From Nyssa sinensis (taxonomy: Eukaryota; Streptophyta; Magnoliopsida; Cornales; Nyssaceae), in the NCBI GenBank assembly GCA_008638375.1, contig CM018032.1, positions 31,553,751 through 31,617,750 of the forward strand: 64,000 nt of DNA. Direction: 5' to 3'. This document shows, one piece after another, positions 1-10,816 of this stretch; within the stretch, counting starts at the first letter, position 1; every line of letters begins with the position of its first letter. The position numbers and the translations under genes are program-made. The notes beneath the pieces were generated by a model. It saw only the letters and a program-made list of their open reading frames with translations, did not search any database and was not told the origin of the DNA.

Positions 1-2586
1 ATAGGAGCCGTAACCAGACGCTTCTTCAGCTCTTGGAAACTCTTTTCTTGCTCCTCTGTCCATACAAAAGGAACACCTTTCCGGGTCAGTTTGGTAATAG
101 GCGTAGCTATCTTGGAGAAGTCCTGGACAAATCTCCTATAGTAGCCTGCTAACCCCATGAAACTTCGCACCTCCGTGACACTCGTAGGTTGAGGCCAATT
201 CATGATTGCCTCGATCTTCTGGGAATCAACAGAGATTCCCTCTTTACTGATCACGTGTCCCAGAAATGCTATACTAGGAAGCCAGAATTCGCATTTCTTC
301 AGCTTAGCATACAACTTCTGCTCCCCTAACTTCTGTAGCACTCTCCTCAGATGTACCTCGTGTTCTTCCTGGTTCTTAGAGTAAACCAAGATGTCGTCTA
401 TAAACACAATCACGAAGTCATCCAAGTACGGCTTGAACACACGGTTCATCATATCCATGAATGCAGCTGGGGCATTGGTCACCCCAAATGGCATAACAAG
501 GAACTCGTAGTGTCCATACCGTGTCCTAAATGCTGTCTTCTGAATGTCAGTGGGCCTGACCTTCAGCTGATGATAACCGGACCTCAGATCGATCTTCGAG
601 AACACCTGGGCCCCTTTCAACTGGTCGAACAAATCATCCACTCTGGGCAGTGGATATCTGTTCCGGATGGTAACTTTGTTCAACTCACGATAGTCGATAC
701 ACAGTCTCATAGTTCCATCCTTTTTCTTTACGAACAATACAGGTGCACCCCATGGTGACGAGCTGGGTCGTATGAAACCCTTGTCCAATAATTCCTGCAA
801 CTGGAGCTTCAGCTCCTTCAGCTCTGTCGGTGCCATCCTATATGGAGTCTTGGATATCGGAGTAGTGCCCGGCAATACGTCGATACAAAACTCGATCTCT
901 CTGTCTATGGGCATTCCTGGAAGATCATCCAAGAACACTCCGGGAAATTCCCTAGCAATGGGAATATTTTCTAACTCAGGCTGCTGAGAGTTAGTGTCTT
1001 GAACACTACATAAGAATCCGTGGCATCCCTTTCGAAGCAGACGCCTCGCTTGGATAGAGGAAACAAAGTAGGGTGGGGAAGCCACTCCTGTCCCCTCAAA
1101 GTCAACTGTCGGAAACTGTGGATTCCGTATGAGAACTCGTTTGGCCATACAGTCTATCGTAGCATAATTGGCAGCCAGCCAATCCATTCCAAGGATAACA
1201 TCGAATCCACAAATTTCCAAAGGTATAAGGTCAGCCAATAAGTGTGTATCCCCAATCTGTATCCCACAATTCCTATACATGGTATCCCCCAACAATGATT
1301 TCCCCGATGGTATAGAAACATTCAGTAAATACCCTAAGGGTTCCGTTACTAGGTTCAATCTAGCAGCATATGTAGGGGATATAAATGAATGTGTAGATCC
1401 AGTGTCAAATAAAACATGAGCAGGCTGTGAGCATACTAAAAGAGTACCTGCGACTACAGAGGTTGTAGCCTGCACGTCTCCTGGTAAAAGGGAGAAAACC
1501 CGTCCTGCCTGCTGCTGGACGTTCCCCTGTCCACTCCTTTGGGCTGGAGGTCTAGGTGGTGCTGTTCCAGTGGTTGGTGCCTTTACTGAAGCAATACTGG
1601 GCATGGCCTGATCCTTCTGAGGACATTCTCTTGCAAAATGTCCCTCCTGACCACAGTAGTAACAAGCGTTGCTGTCCTTGAGACATTGGCCCTTATGGAT
1701 CTTATTGCAACGAGAGCACTTGGCTGCCCCCTTTTTGTTGCCTTGTTTCTTCTGACCCGATCCTGTCGCCTGTGATGTGGCTCCAGGTCTGGTAAATGTA
1801 GATCCATGTTCTGAAGTAGAAGGCCCTTGCCTCTTTTTCTGATTGCCGCCCTGCTTCAAGTTTCCTTTCCTCTTGGCGAATTCCTCGCCACTCCTTTCTA
1901 TGACTCGAGCTGTCTCCACTACATCATCATAAGTAGTCAGTCGATGGGACACCAGTCTATCTTTAATAGGCCACCTCAGTCCTTCCTCAAATTTGCGAGC
2001 CTTCAAGTCCTCGGTACTGATAGCACCAGGGGCAAATCTGGCCAACTCAGTAAATTTGGCCTCGTATTGCTCTACTGTCATTCCCCCCTGTTGCAGTACC
2101 ATGAACTCTGCAACCCTTCGGTTTCTTACTTCTTGGGAGAAGTACTTCTTGTTGAAGATATCAGTGAATCGTTGCCAGTTCATGTCTGGCTCTTTATCTT
2201 CCTCTATCATCCACCATTTGTGTGCCATTCCTTTGAGCATATAAGTGGCATAGGCCACTTTTTGGACTTCAGTGCATATCAGGATTTTAAAGATCCTGTT
2301 CATTTCTAGTAACCACTCCTCAGCTATAGTGGCTCCGCCTGTACCGTCGAAAGTCGGGGGTTTCATTTTCTGAAACCGCTCATATAAGTATGCAGCATCT
2401 CGCTCGTTTCCTGGACGATTCCCTGCATTGTCGCCTGCATTGACAGGCTGCTCCTGTTGTACTGGCTGTGCTGGTTGGTTAGCACCAGCCTGAATCTGTG
2501 GCTAGACTTTCAATGATAGTCCGCATCATTCTTTCTAGCTGTTCTAAACGATCCATAGGCAACGGACCTTGCCTCGTGTTTACCAT
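1..2586 (-). pseudogene. gag-PR-RT polyprotein, tandem copy 1, partial and frameshifted
   Basis: The gag ATG is at 2586 on the minus strand and matches the start at 10623 in the complete copy. Going leftward the frame carries the capsid-like gag region, a CCHC zinc knuckle (around 1640-1680), the protease DTG (near 1400), the RT core with its FIDD catalytic box (near 400) and the beginning of RNase H at the window edge. An extra T at 2503, absent from the other copy, shifts the frame about 28 codons after the start, so gag cannot be made from this ATG as it stands. Where the complete copy has a premature stop (9070-9072), this copy keeps an arginine codon (1032-1034). The two copies are therefore broken at different places. 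The family assignment is secure; the 3' half is not visible. Confidence 0.85.
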
Positions 2587-2764
2587 GACTGTGAATAGAA
2601 TCAATGAAGCTAACCAATGAGATAACCAGTGAGATAACCAATGAAATAACCAGTGAAAGAACCAATGAAGTAACCAGTCAATGTGTAAGACAAAAATAAA
2701 TGTTAGTCATATCTAGCAGTCTTAACTCTAGTCCTATCTCCCATGACTCACAATCGAACCTATA
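2587..2764 (-). other. Untranslated leader between primer site and gag
   Basis: This leader separates the primer-binding site from the gag start. Near gag (2605-2680) it holds five or six direct repeats of a ~16 bp unit resembling AACCAATGA / AACCAGTGA. The same array is at 10640-10717. No open frame was seen. Confidence 0.6.
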
Positions 2765-2776
2765 GCTCTGATACCA
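2765..2776 (-). promoter_or_regulatory. Primer-binding site, initiator-Met tRNA type
   Basis: On the minus strand this reads TGGTATCAGAGC, the classical plant site complementary to the 3' end of initiator methionine tRNA. It lies three bases from the LTR end (2780). The complement of the conserved TG/CA terminus and this site together fix the LTR boundary and the minus-strand orientation. Confidence 0.9.
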
Positions 2777-2779
2777 AGC

Positions 2780-5700
2780 TGTCACGACCCGAAACCCACC
2801 CTATGCGGATCTCGTGTCGCGGGGCCGACCCGAAGGCCGTCCCTACTTTTTCCGTTCCTGTATCATAGTACTAACATGCAATGTACTAAAAATTTAAAAC
2901 AATAAACAGCGGAAGTCTTATTAATACATGACATAGTTCTACAAAATTCAAAATGAGAACTAAACCGTAACCAGCACCCGGGGGTGGTGAATACATGGGA
3001 GAACTAACATAGACTGATACAATACTTCAAAATGCCCCCCCTACGCTTTCAGACTCCTACTGGGGTCTCGCAGCGTCATCACCTGAAATGGGGTAAATGG
3101 GGTGGAATGAGCTACAAAGCTCAGTAAGTAAAACAGATCTCCAACACTGGTATCGATGATCAATGTGTATCCATGAATAGATAATGATAGCCAATCATAA
3201 GGAAGGAGATGCTGTGATAGCCAATGAAACATAATTGCCACGAGGGCCAATGAAAGGTAATCACAATACACAATCAGAAGTAATAGTGTAAAATGAAAGT
3301 ATAACAACAATGAAGTACTGCCACAATGAACCGATCACAATCAAATCAATCAATGCAAGTCTTTCGAGACTTGAAGAATTATAAGGAAATAGTGCCATTC
3401 AACAATCAATTCTGTTAATCATAAGAGATGCTGTTATTCTGTTTCAGGGCTCGGCAGACCCTCGATCTTTTGGGGCCCGGCATACCCCCCAGTCAATTCC
3501 AATAATTTGCCATTTGTCCGTTCACGGACTTGACCCGTAGGTCTCATTTAATCAGATAGCATCAGATGGTTGTTGTGACTGAGCACAACTCCCGTGTCCA
3601 TAAACATGTCATGATCATAGTAATTCCATAGAATATAAAAATGGAATATCATTCATTCAATGAGGATACAGTAGTAGGCCTTTCAAGGCATGGTTCAACA
3701 TGATAACAATGATATAGCAATCAATCAAGGTCCACTAGATAGAACAATATCACAAAGTGGATAGCAATAACATATGTGCTTTCAAAGCACAGTGAAACAT
3801 GATAACAGTGATACATCAGTCAATGATATGTCCACAAGATAGAAAATATCAAAATGTGGAACACATGGATATCAATACTTTCAAGAGTACGAGTTTGGCA
3901 GTAAAAGAATAAACTTGGCTTGTGGGAACACCACATGTAAGAGAAAGTGATCCACTTACCTCTATCGTGCTTCTATCTTAGAAATCCGTGAGTATACCCT
4001 TGCCTTTTGAGTTCCCTATATATCAGTGAATACGTTTCAGAATAAATACTATTCATCAAATTTTATGCTTTTCTATCATAAGTATTTCAAATACTATTTT
4101 AGACTTTACCATTGAGTCCGGAATGCCGAAGAAAGTCGGTTTAGGCTTTCGCGGAATTCCATTTGGACTTTTGTACTAAAAAGGGCAAAATAGTCATTTT
4201 GCACTTTTACGGTATTTTATCCTTCGGGGTTCCGTCTCGTAAAACGGACCCCACCATTGGACTCAGAACGTCCGAGATAATAGGTTTTGACTATTCATTT
4301 GTGTCGTTTGGACTTCGTTTGACCTCTTTTTGGAATAGGGGCATTATTGTAAAATTAATATTTAATTAATTTTTTATACTTTGGGCAACAGTGTAATTTC
4401 CCAAACTATTTGGGGCCGGTTTATAAATCCCATAAGCTGCGGTCTGAACCAGTTGGTTCAGACCTAAAAACCCTAGACCGGTCCACCCTTGCCCTGAACC
4501 AAACGGTTCACTTTCATTCAAGAACCGGATTTCAATAACCCAATTCCCTATCCTTATCCCTGTTTCGGTTAACCCCAAAACCCAATTTCTATTTATTATT
4601 CCTGCAACCAAACATGCCCAAATCCATTTAATTAGAAACCCAAAACGACACAGCTTCGGTCCGTTTCATATCCGGTCGGGTACCGACCCGATCCGAACCC
4701 GGATCCATCCCAGTTTTGACCCGATAGCCCCCACGCTTTTCCGATCGTCTTCCCCACGTCTCCGGTAGGGTTCCGGCGTGTACAGTCACCTTCTCCGGCG
4801 ACGGTGACTCATTTTCCGGTGAGATTTCGACCCTTTTTAAATGTCATTCTCTTCCCCTTCTCCTAAGGATTTCAAATCCATTTTCCATTTCCTTTAAATC
4901 CCTTCATAACTTCACGAAATAGAGCCTAAGTATCTCCGGCCGATTTTCCGGTGACCCATATCCTTCCTATTTCGTGACTATTTGTACACTGTTTTGACCC
5001 TAATCCATATTAAATGGTTTCCTGCACCTCTAAGGATTATTTTCATAAACAAACATCAAAGTTTTAAGCATGAATTCATGGAACCCGAAATTATCCATGA
5101 AACCTGCAACTTGGAATATCTCCATGGTTTCTAAACCTTTTTCTATCATTTTTCTTGCATTTAAAAGCTAGAAGCATGCTTATTAAGACCCTGAATTTAG
5201 ATCAAATATACATGCTTAAAATCTCAAAAACAGAACTTGATGTACTTACCTGGGTTTCGGATTTCAGCTCCCTATGACCCTCCAAACCTCCTGTTTATGC
5301 TCCTTAGCTCTTTGCCAAAGTGTTCTACCAAATTTGGTCTCGTTTGTGCCTTTAAACCCACACCCGTAGGCTTATATTTGTAGAGAGAGTTTCCACCGCC
5401 TCTCTCTCTTTTCTCTCTCTCTCTCTCGGTTCCTCCCCCTTCTATGGCCTCTTTCCTTGACCTAGAACCTGTGCTCTCTCTGCCAAATGCAACCTTTGCA
5501 TTAAATGGCTTGGAGACTTGTTGGGCACTTATGTATATATATATATATCATATTATATATATATATAACACACACATTTCTCACATAGCCGACACACACA
5601 CTTTCTTTGGTGCCTGCATACTGCCCAAGGCAGTTCCCCTTTTTTCCTTTTTCCTTTCTTTTTGTTTCTTATGTAATTATACATATATACATAAATACAT

Positions 5701-6061
5701 CATACATGTATAATACATTATACATATATACACATGAAATACACTTCTTTTATACATGTATATACATGTATATGTGGGGGTCTAATTCTATTTTAAATCA
5801 TATTTGCATACACTGATTTCAATCAAGCTACGTATCTACATTCACGTATGCATGCATGGGAATGCGTGCATGCACGCATTTCGATGCAATGCCCTGTGAT
5901 GCTCGGGTGTTACCCAGCCTTGGTCATTCATTTCCGTGATTACAGTCTCCAGTCTTTCATTTCCATGAAAATATTATGACATTCATATCTTATCGTTTAA
6001 GTTACATGTTTTAACCGACCTACCTCGGTATACGTGACGTATCCCGGGTCGGGATATTACA
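2780..6061 (-). repeat. LTR shared by the two tandem units (3282 bp)
   Basis: On the minus strand the LTR starts TGTAATATCCCGACCC and ends GGGTCGTGACA. It is flanked on the right by a polypurine tract and on the left by a primer-binding site, so it acts as the 3' LTR of one unit and the 5' LTR of the next. It contains (AT)n, (CA)n and (CT)n tracts at 5398-5600, two copies of a ~144 bp module (from 4108 and 4252), and an inverted repeat at 4441-4464 with 10-base arms. Confidence 0.93.
5371..5379 (-). promoter_or_regulatory. Possible TATA box of the LTR promoter
   Basis: The minus strand reads AAATATAAG about 690 bases into the LTR, next to a CT-rich tract that commonly sits beside plant start sites. 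An identical copy is at 13407-13415 in the other LTR. The motif is visible; its use as a promoter is inferred. Confidence 0.3.
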
Positions 6062-6074
6062 TTCTTACCTCCTT
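6062..6074 (-). promoter_or_regulatory. Polypurine tract
   Basis: The minus strand reads AAGGAGGTAAGAA and abuts the first base of the 3' LTR. It lies about 35 bases beyond the end of the integrase/chromodomain frame, the usual place for the plus-strand primer of reverse transcription. Confidence 0.85.
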
Positions 6075-6109
6075 AAAAATAAGTTTGTCCTCAAACTTAG
6101 CATATACTA

Positions 6110-7327
6110 CTATGAAAATAAATGCGGGTACTTGGCGCGCATATCATCTTCTCGCTCCCAAGTAGCCTCTTCCATTCGGTGATTCCTCCACAGAACTTTG
6201 ACTAATGGAATAGTCTTGTTCCGTAGCACCTGATCTCGACGATCCAAAATCTGAACTGGATGCTCTATGTAACTCAGATTTTCCTGGACGTCTAGCGGTT
6301 CGTGCTCGATCACCTGATCTGCACTCTGTATACACTTCCTTAGCATCGAGACATGAAACACATTGTGAACATGTGCTAACTCTGATGGTAAGGCAAGCTC
6401 GTAAGCTACGGGTCCAACCCTCTTCGTGATCCTGAATGGCCCAATGTATCTGGGGCCAAGCTTTCCCCTCTTGCCAAACCTGACCACCCCTTTCATGGGT
6501 GACACTTTCAAGTACACATAATCGTCTTTCGCAAACTCTAAGTCTCGTCGGTGAACATTTGCATAGCTTTTCTGTCGACTTTGAGTTGCTAATAAACGCT
6601 GTCGGATCAGTTGTATCTTTTGTGTGGTCTGTTCCACTATCTCCGGCCCATAGAGTTTCCTTTCTCCCACCTCTGTCCAACACAGTGGCGATCGGCACTT
6701 CCTGCCGTATAATGCCTCATATGGTGCCATACCAATACTAGCTTGATAGCTATTATTGTACGTGAACTCGACCAATGGCAACTGATCTTCCCAACTTCCT
6801 TCAAAGTCTATGACACAAAAACGCAGTAAGTCTTCTAAAGTCTGTATCGTCCTCTCCGACTGGCCGTCGGTCTCGGGATGATACGCAGTGCTAAGACTCA
6901 GTTCCGTGCCCATAGCTTGTTGTAGTCCTTTCCAGAATCGTGATACGAACCGGGGGTCCCTATCAGAAACAATCGATACTGGAACTCCGTGAAGTCTAAC
7001 TATTTCTCTGATGTATAGCTCGGCTAGTCGCTGAAGAGATTGTGTCATCTTGGTTGCCAGGAAGTGAGCTGTCTTTGTTAATCTGTCCACGATAACCCAG
7101 ATAGAGTCACTCCCCCTGACTGTCCTTGGCAATCCCGACACAAAGTCCATCGTGATGTGTTCCCACTTCCATTCAGGAATGGGCAGTGACTGCAGAAGTC
7201 CTCCAGGCTTCTGATGTTCCACCTTAATTTGCTGGCACTTGGCACATCGTGCTATGTACTCAGCTATATGACGTTTCATCCCAGACCACCAATAAGTATC
7301 CTTAACATTGTGATACATTTTGGTGCC
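6110..7327 (-). CDS. Integrase plus chromodomain-like C terminus of the gypsy polyprotein (separated by a frameshift)
   Basis: This inserts the cDNA copy into the host genome. The open frame (402 codons from a methionine at 7318) begins inside the zinc-binding region; the visible half of the HHCC finger is CAKC at residues 25-28. The DDE catalytic triad is D58 in TMDF, D119 in IVSD and E155 in GQSE, with 35 residues between the second and third, as expected for an active integrase. After residue 230 come the GPxx-type region and FHVSMLRK. A chromodomain-like tail (about 345-402) ends in EATWE and YPHLF, as in Tekay-type chromoviruses. In an intact element it would be continuous with RT/RNase H, but one base is missing near 7328, so this part is out of frame with the upstream pol. 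Function is well supported by motifs; the frame break makes it non-functional as written. Confidence 0.92.
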   Translation of the reverse strand, partial: GTKMYHNVKDTYWWSGMKRHIAEYIARCAKCQQIKVEHQKPGGLLQSLPIPEWKWEHITMDFVSGLPRTVRGSDSIWVIVDRLTKTAHFLATKMTQSLQRLAELYIREIVRLHGVPVSIVSDRDPRFVSRFWKGLQQAMGTELSLSTAYHPETDGQSERTIQTLEDLLRFCVIDFEGSWEDQLPLVEFTYNNSYQASIGMAPYEALYGRKCRSPLCWTEVGERKLYGPEIVEQTTQKIQLIRQRLLATQSRQKSYANVHRRDLEFAKDDYVYLKVSPMKGVVRFGKRGKLGPRYIGPFRITKRVGPVAYELALPSELAHVHNVFHVSMLRKCIQSADQVIEHEPLDVQENLSYIEHPVQILDRRDQVLRNKTIPLVKVLWRNHRMEEATWEREDDMRAKYPHLFS

Positions 7328-9069
7328 TCTGGATGTAAGGCAAATTTCGAACTGTGTGCCTCATCGAGAATCTCCTTCCTGATCTCAGGCACATCGGGTA
7401 CGCAGATCCTATCCTGATAATACAATATCCCATCTCTCACTGTGTACTCGGAATCTATGCCTGTCTTGATTCCTTGAAGAAGCTTAGCCAACTTCTCATC
7501 CTGAGTCTGCTGTCCCCTGATCTTGTCCACAATCGACAACCCGACTGTGACGTTGGCACATAGTGCCTTGGAACTGGGCAGAACTATCTCTATTTCCATG
7601 TCGTCCAATTCCTTCAGTAATTCCGTCTGTGTTGTCAACAGGAAAGCTAAACTTCCTGATGACTTCCGACTCAGAGCGTCAGCTACCACATTCGCCTTTC
7701 CTGGGTGGTACTGTATGTTGACCTCGTAGTCTTTTAATAACTCCAACCAACGGCGTTGTCTCATATTGAGCTCCTTCTGTGTAAACAGATACTTGAGGCT
7801 CTTATGATCGGTGAAGATTTCGCACGTGGTTCCATATAGATAGTGTCTCCATATCTTCAAAGCGAAGACAATGGCTGCTAGCTCAAGGTCATGTGTCGGA
7901 TAATTCCCCTCGTGGGGTCTCAACTGTCGGGAAGCATAAGCTACCACTTTTCCGTTCTGCATTAACACACACCCTAAGCCCTTGTATGAAGCATCACTAT
8001 AAATCACAAAACCATCAGTTCCTTCTGGCACTGTCAATATAGGAGCCGTAACCAGACGCTTCTTCAGCTCTTGGAAACTCTTTTCTTGCTCCTCTGTCCA
8101 TACAAAAGGAACACCTTTCCGGGTCAGTTTGGTAATAGGCGTAGCTATCTTGGAGAAGTCCTGGACAAATCTCCTATAGTAGCCTGCTAACCCCATGAAA
8201 CTTCGCACCTCCGTGACACTCGTAGGTTGAGGCCAATTCATGATTGCCTCGATCTTCTGGGAGTCAACAGAGATTCCCTCTTTACTGATTACGTGTCCCA
8301 GAAATGCTATACTAGGAAGCCAGAATTCGCATTTCTTCAGCTTAGCATACAACTTCTGCTCCCCTAACTTCTGTAGCACTCTCCTCAGATGTACCTCGTG
8401 TTCTTCCTGGTTCTTAGAGTAAACCAAGATGTCGTCTATAAACACAATCACGAAGTCATCCAAGTACGGCTTGAACACACGGTTCATCATATCCATGAAT
8501 GCAGCTGGGGCATTGGTCACCCCAAATGGCATAACAAGAAACTCGTAGTGTCCATACCGTGTCCTAAATGCTGTCTTCTGAATGTCAGTGGGCTTGACCT
8601 TCAGTTGATGATAACCGGACCTCAGATCGATCTTCGAGAACACCTGGGCCCCTTTCAACTGGTCGAACAAATCATCCACTCTGGGCAGTGGATATCTGTT
8701 CCGGATGGTAACTTTGTTCAACTCACGATAGTCGATACACAGTCTCATAGTTCCATCCTTTTTCTTTACGAACAATACAGGTGCACCCCATGGTGACGAG
8801 CTGGGTCGTATGAAACCCTTGTCCAATAATTCCTGCAACTGGAGCTTCAGCTCCTTCAGTTCTGTCGGTGCCATCCTATATGGAGTCTTGGATATCGGAG
8901 TAGTGCCCGGCAATACGTCGATACAAAACTCGATCTCTCTGTCTATGGGCATTCCTGGAAGATCATCTAAGAACACTCCGGGAAATTCCCTAGCAATGGG
9001 AATATTTTCTAACTCAGGCCGCTGAGAGTTAGTGTCTTGAACACTACATAAGAATCCGTGGCATCCCTT
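7276..9069 (-). CDS. Reverse transcriptase and RNase H of the gypsy polyprotein (frameshifted at the integrase end)
   Basis: This copies element RNA into DNA. Counting from the methionine at 8976, the RT domain covers about residues 40-290. It carries [11 protein letters not shown] (115-125), [11 protein letters not shown] (150-160) and the catalytic FIDD (179-182), a common plant variant of YVDD. RNase H follows, with acidic residues D328, E365, D390 and D433 in their usual motifs (YSDAS, HDLELAA, FTDHKSL, VADALS). The N-terminal integrase region starts near 500. The frame is open upstream of 8976 to the premature stop at 9070-9072, so translation would normally enter from gag-PR. A one-base deletion near 7328 moves the last residues out of frame and stops it at 7276. 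Confidence 0.93.
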   Translation of the reverse strand, partial: KGCHGFLCSVQDTNSQRPELENIPIAREFPGVFLDDLPGMPIDREIEFCIDVLPGTTPISKTPYRMAPTELKELKLQLQELLDKGFIRPSSSPWGAPVLFVKKKDGTMRLCIDYRELNKVTIRNRYPLPRVDDLFDQLKGAQVFSKIDLRSGYHQLKVKPTDIQKTAFRTRYGHYEFLVMPFGVTNAPAAFMDMMNRVFKPYLDDFVIVFIDDILVYSKNQEEHEVHLRRVLQKLGEQKLYAKLKKCEFWLPSIAFLGHVISKEGISVDSQKIEAIMNWPQPTSVTEVRSFMGLAGYYRRFVQDFSKIATPITKLTRKGVPFVWTEEQEKSFQELKKRLVTAPILTVPEGTDGFVIYSDASYKGLGCVLMQNGKVVAYASRQLRPHEGNYPTHDLELAAIVFALKIWRHYLYGTTCEIFTDHKSLKYLFTQKELNMRQRRWLELLKDYEVNIQYHPGKANVVADALSRKSSGSLAFLLTTQTELLKELDDMEIEIVLPSSKALCANVTVGLSIVDKIRGQQTQDEKLAKLLQGIKTGIDSEYTVRDGILYYQDRICVPDVPEIRKEILDEAHSSKFALHPEAPKCITMLRILIGGLG

Positions 9070-10623
9070 TCAAAGCAGACGCCTCGCTTGGATAGAGGAA
9101 ACAAAGTAGGGTGGGGAAGCCACTCCTGTCCCCTCAAAGTCAACTGTCGGAAACTGTGGATTCTGTATGAGAACTCGTTTGGCCATACAGTCTATCGTAG
9201 CATAATTGGCAGCTAGCCAATCCATTCCAAGGATAACATCGAATCCACAAATTTCCAAAGGTATAAGGTCAGCCAATAAGTGTGTATCCCCAATCTGTAT
9301 CCCACAATTCCTATACATGGTATCCCCCAACAATGATTTCCCCGATGGTATAGAAACATTCAGTAAATACCCTAAGGGTTCCGTTACTAGGTTCAATCTA
9401 GCAGCATATGTAGGGGATATAAATGAATGTGTAGATCCAGTGTCAAATAAAACATGAGCAGGCTGTGAGCATACTAAAAGAGTACCTGCGACTACAGAGG
9501 TTGTAGCCTGCACGTCTCCTGGTAAAAGGGAGAAAACCCGTCCTGCCTGCTGCTGGACGTTCCCCTGTCCACTCCTTTGGGCTGGAGGTCTAGGTGGTGC
9601 TGTTCCAGTGGTTGGTGCCTTTACTGAAGCAATACTGGGCATGGCCTGATCCTTCTGAGGACATTCTCTTGCAAAATGTCCCTCCTGACCACAGTAGTAA
9701 CAAGCGTTGCTGTCCTTGAGACATTGGCCCTTATGGATCTTATTGCAACGAGAGCACTTGGCTGCCCCCTTTTTGTTGCCTTGTTTCTTCTGACCCGATC
9801 CTGTCGCCTGTGATGTGGCTCCAGGTCTGGTAAATGTAGATCCATGTTCTGAAGTAGAAAGCCCTTGCCTCTTTTTCTGATTGCCGCCCTGCTTCAAGTT
9901 TCCTTTCCTCTTGGCGAATTCCTCGCCACTCCTTTCTATGACTCGAGCTGTCTCCACTACATCATCATAAGTAGTCAGTCGATGGGACACCAGTCTATCT
10001 TTAATAGGCCACCTCAGTCCTTCCTCAAATTTGCGAGCCTTCAAGTCCTCGGTACTGATAGCACCAGGGGCAAATCTGGCCAACTCAGTAAATTTGGCCT
10101 CGTATTGCTCTACTGTCATTCCCCCCTGTTGCAGTACCATGAACTCTGCAACCCTTCGGTTTCTTACTTCTTGGGAGAAGTACTTCTTGTTGAAAATATC
10201 AGTGAATCGTTGCCAGTTCATGTCTGGCTCTTTATCTTCCTCTATCATCCACCATTTGTGTGCCATTCCTTTGAGCATATAAGTGGCATAGGCCACTTTT
10301 TGGACTTCAGTGCATATCAGGATTTTAAAGATCCTGTTCATTTCTAGTAACCACTCCTCAGCTATAGTGGCTCCGCCTGTACCGTCGAAAGTCGGGGGTT
10401 TCATTTTCTGAAACCGCTCATATAAGTATGCAGCATCTCGCTCGTTTCCTGGACGATTCCCTGCATTGTCGCCTGCATTGACAGGCTGCTCCTGTTGTAC
10501 TGGCTGTGCTGGTTGGTTAGCACCAGCCTGAATCTGTGGCAGACTTTCAATGATAGTCCGCATCATTCTTTCTAGCTGTTCTAAACGATCCATAGGCAAC
10601 GGACCTTGCCTCGTGTTTACCAT
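9070..10623 (-). CDS. Gag and aspartic protease part of the gypsy polyprotein, ended by a premature stop
   Basis: Gag packages element RNA and the protease matures the polyprotein. I chose MVNTRQG at 10623 as the start rather than the methionine six codons upstream because chromoviral gags commonly begin this way. The product is 517 residues. The retrotransposon gag (capsid) region is about 90-190, with WAL-type sequence HKWW near 123. A lysine- and glycine-rich linker is followed by a partial knuckle (CSRC..H..C, 290-301) and a full CCHC knuckle (308-321). The protease active site is DTGSTHSF (from 394), with DVILGMDWL at 462-470. The stop at 9070-9072 is TGA where the tandem copy has CGA, a transition at a CpG, so it is probably a recent nonsense mutation inside one long gag-pol frame. 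Confidence 0.93.
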   Translation of the reverse strand: MVNTRQGPLPMDRLEQLERMMRTIIESLPQIQAGANQPAQPVQQEQPVNAGDNAGNRPGNERDAAYLYERFQKMKPPTFDGTGGATIAEEWLLEMNRIFKILICTEVQKVAYATYMLKGMAHKWWMIEEDKEPDMNWQRFTDIFNKKYFSQEVRNRRVAEFMVLQQGGMTVEQYEAKFTELARFAPGAISTEDLKARKFEEGLRWPIKDRLVSHRLTTYDDVVETARVIERSGEEFAKRKGNLKQGGNQKKRQGLSTSEHGSTFTRPGATSQATGSGQKKQGNKKGAAKCSRCNKIHKGQCLKDSNACYYCGQEGHFARECPQKDQAMPSIASVKAPTTGTAPPRPPAQRSGQGNVQQQAGRVFSLLPGDVQATTSVVAGTLLVCSQPAHVLFDTGSTHSFISPTYAARLNLVTEPLGYLLNVSIPSGKSLLGDTMYRNCGIQIGDTHLLADLIPLEICGFDVILGMDWLAANYATIDCMAKRVLIQNPQFPTVDFEGTGVASPPYFVSSIQARRLL

Positions 10624-10801
10624 GACTGTGAATAGAATCAATGAAGCTAACCAATGAGATAACCAGTGAGATAACCAATGAAATAACCAGTGAAAGAACC
10701 AATGAAGTAACCAGTCAATGTGTAAGACAAAAATAAATGTTAGTCATATCTAGCAGTCTTAACTCTAGTCCTATCTCCCATGACTCACAATCGAACCTAT
10801 A
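10624..10801 (-). other. Untranslated leader of the complete element
   Basis: This matches the leader at 2587-2764, including the short direct repeats at 10640-10717. No coding frame was seen. Confidence 0.6.
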
Positions 10802-10813
10802 GCTCTGATACCA
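10802..10813 (-). promoter_or_regulatory. Primer-binding site, initiator-Met tRNA type
   Basis: TGGTATCAGAGC on the minus strand, three bases inside the 5' LTR (which ends at 10817). It is identical to the site at 2765-2776. Confidence 0.9.
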
Positions 10814-10816
10814 AGC

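Larger units (their letters stand above)
1..2779 (-). mobile_element. Internal region of a second, tandem Ty3/gypsy copy (truncated by window edge)
   Basis: This stretch repeats 8039-10816 almost base for base: I count about 13 substitutions and one indel by eye. It reads leftward as untranslated leader, gag, protease, reverse transcriptase and the start of RNase H, then leaves the window. It begins directly at the left edge of the LTR at 2780-6061, so that LTR is both the 3' LTR of the complete element to the right and the 5' LTR of this copy. No target-site duplication can be checked because the far LTR lies outside the window. Confidence 0.9.

Noticed and set aside
202..987. Plus-strand frames at 202-384, 351-758, 772-987 and their copies at 8240-9025
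   Set aside because: They are antisense shadows of the gypsy RT, present in both copies only because the elements are duplicated.
1827..2309. 160-codon plus-strand frame (also 9865-10347)
   Set aside because: Antisense of gag; no independent signature.
2765..2776. tRNA-Met gene
   Set aside because: Only the 12-base primer site matching the tRNA 3' end is present; there is no cloverleaf.
6144..6698. 184-codon minus-strand frame
   Set aside because: Alternative frame of the integrase gene, rich in Arg/Ser with no domain.
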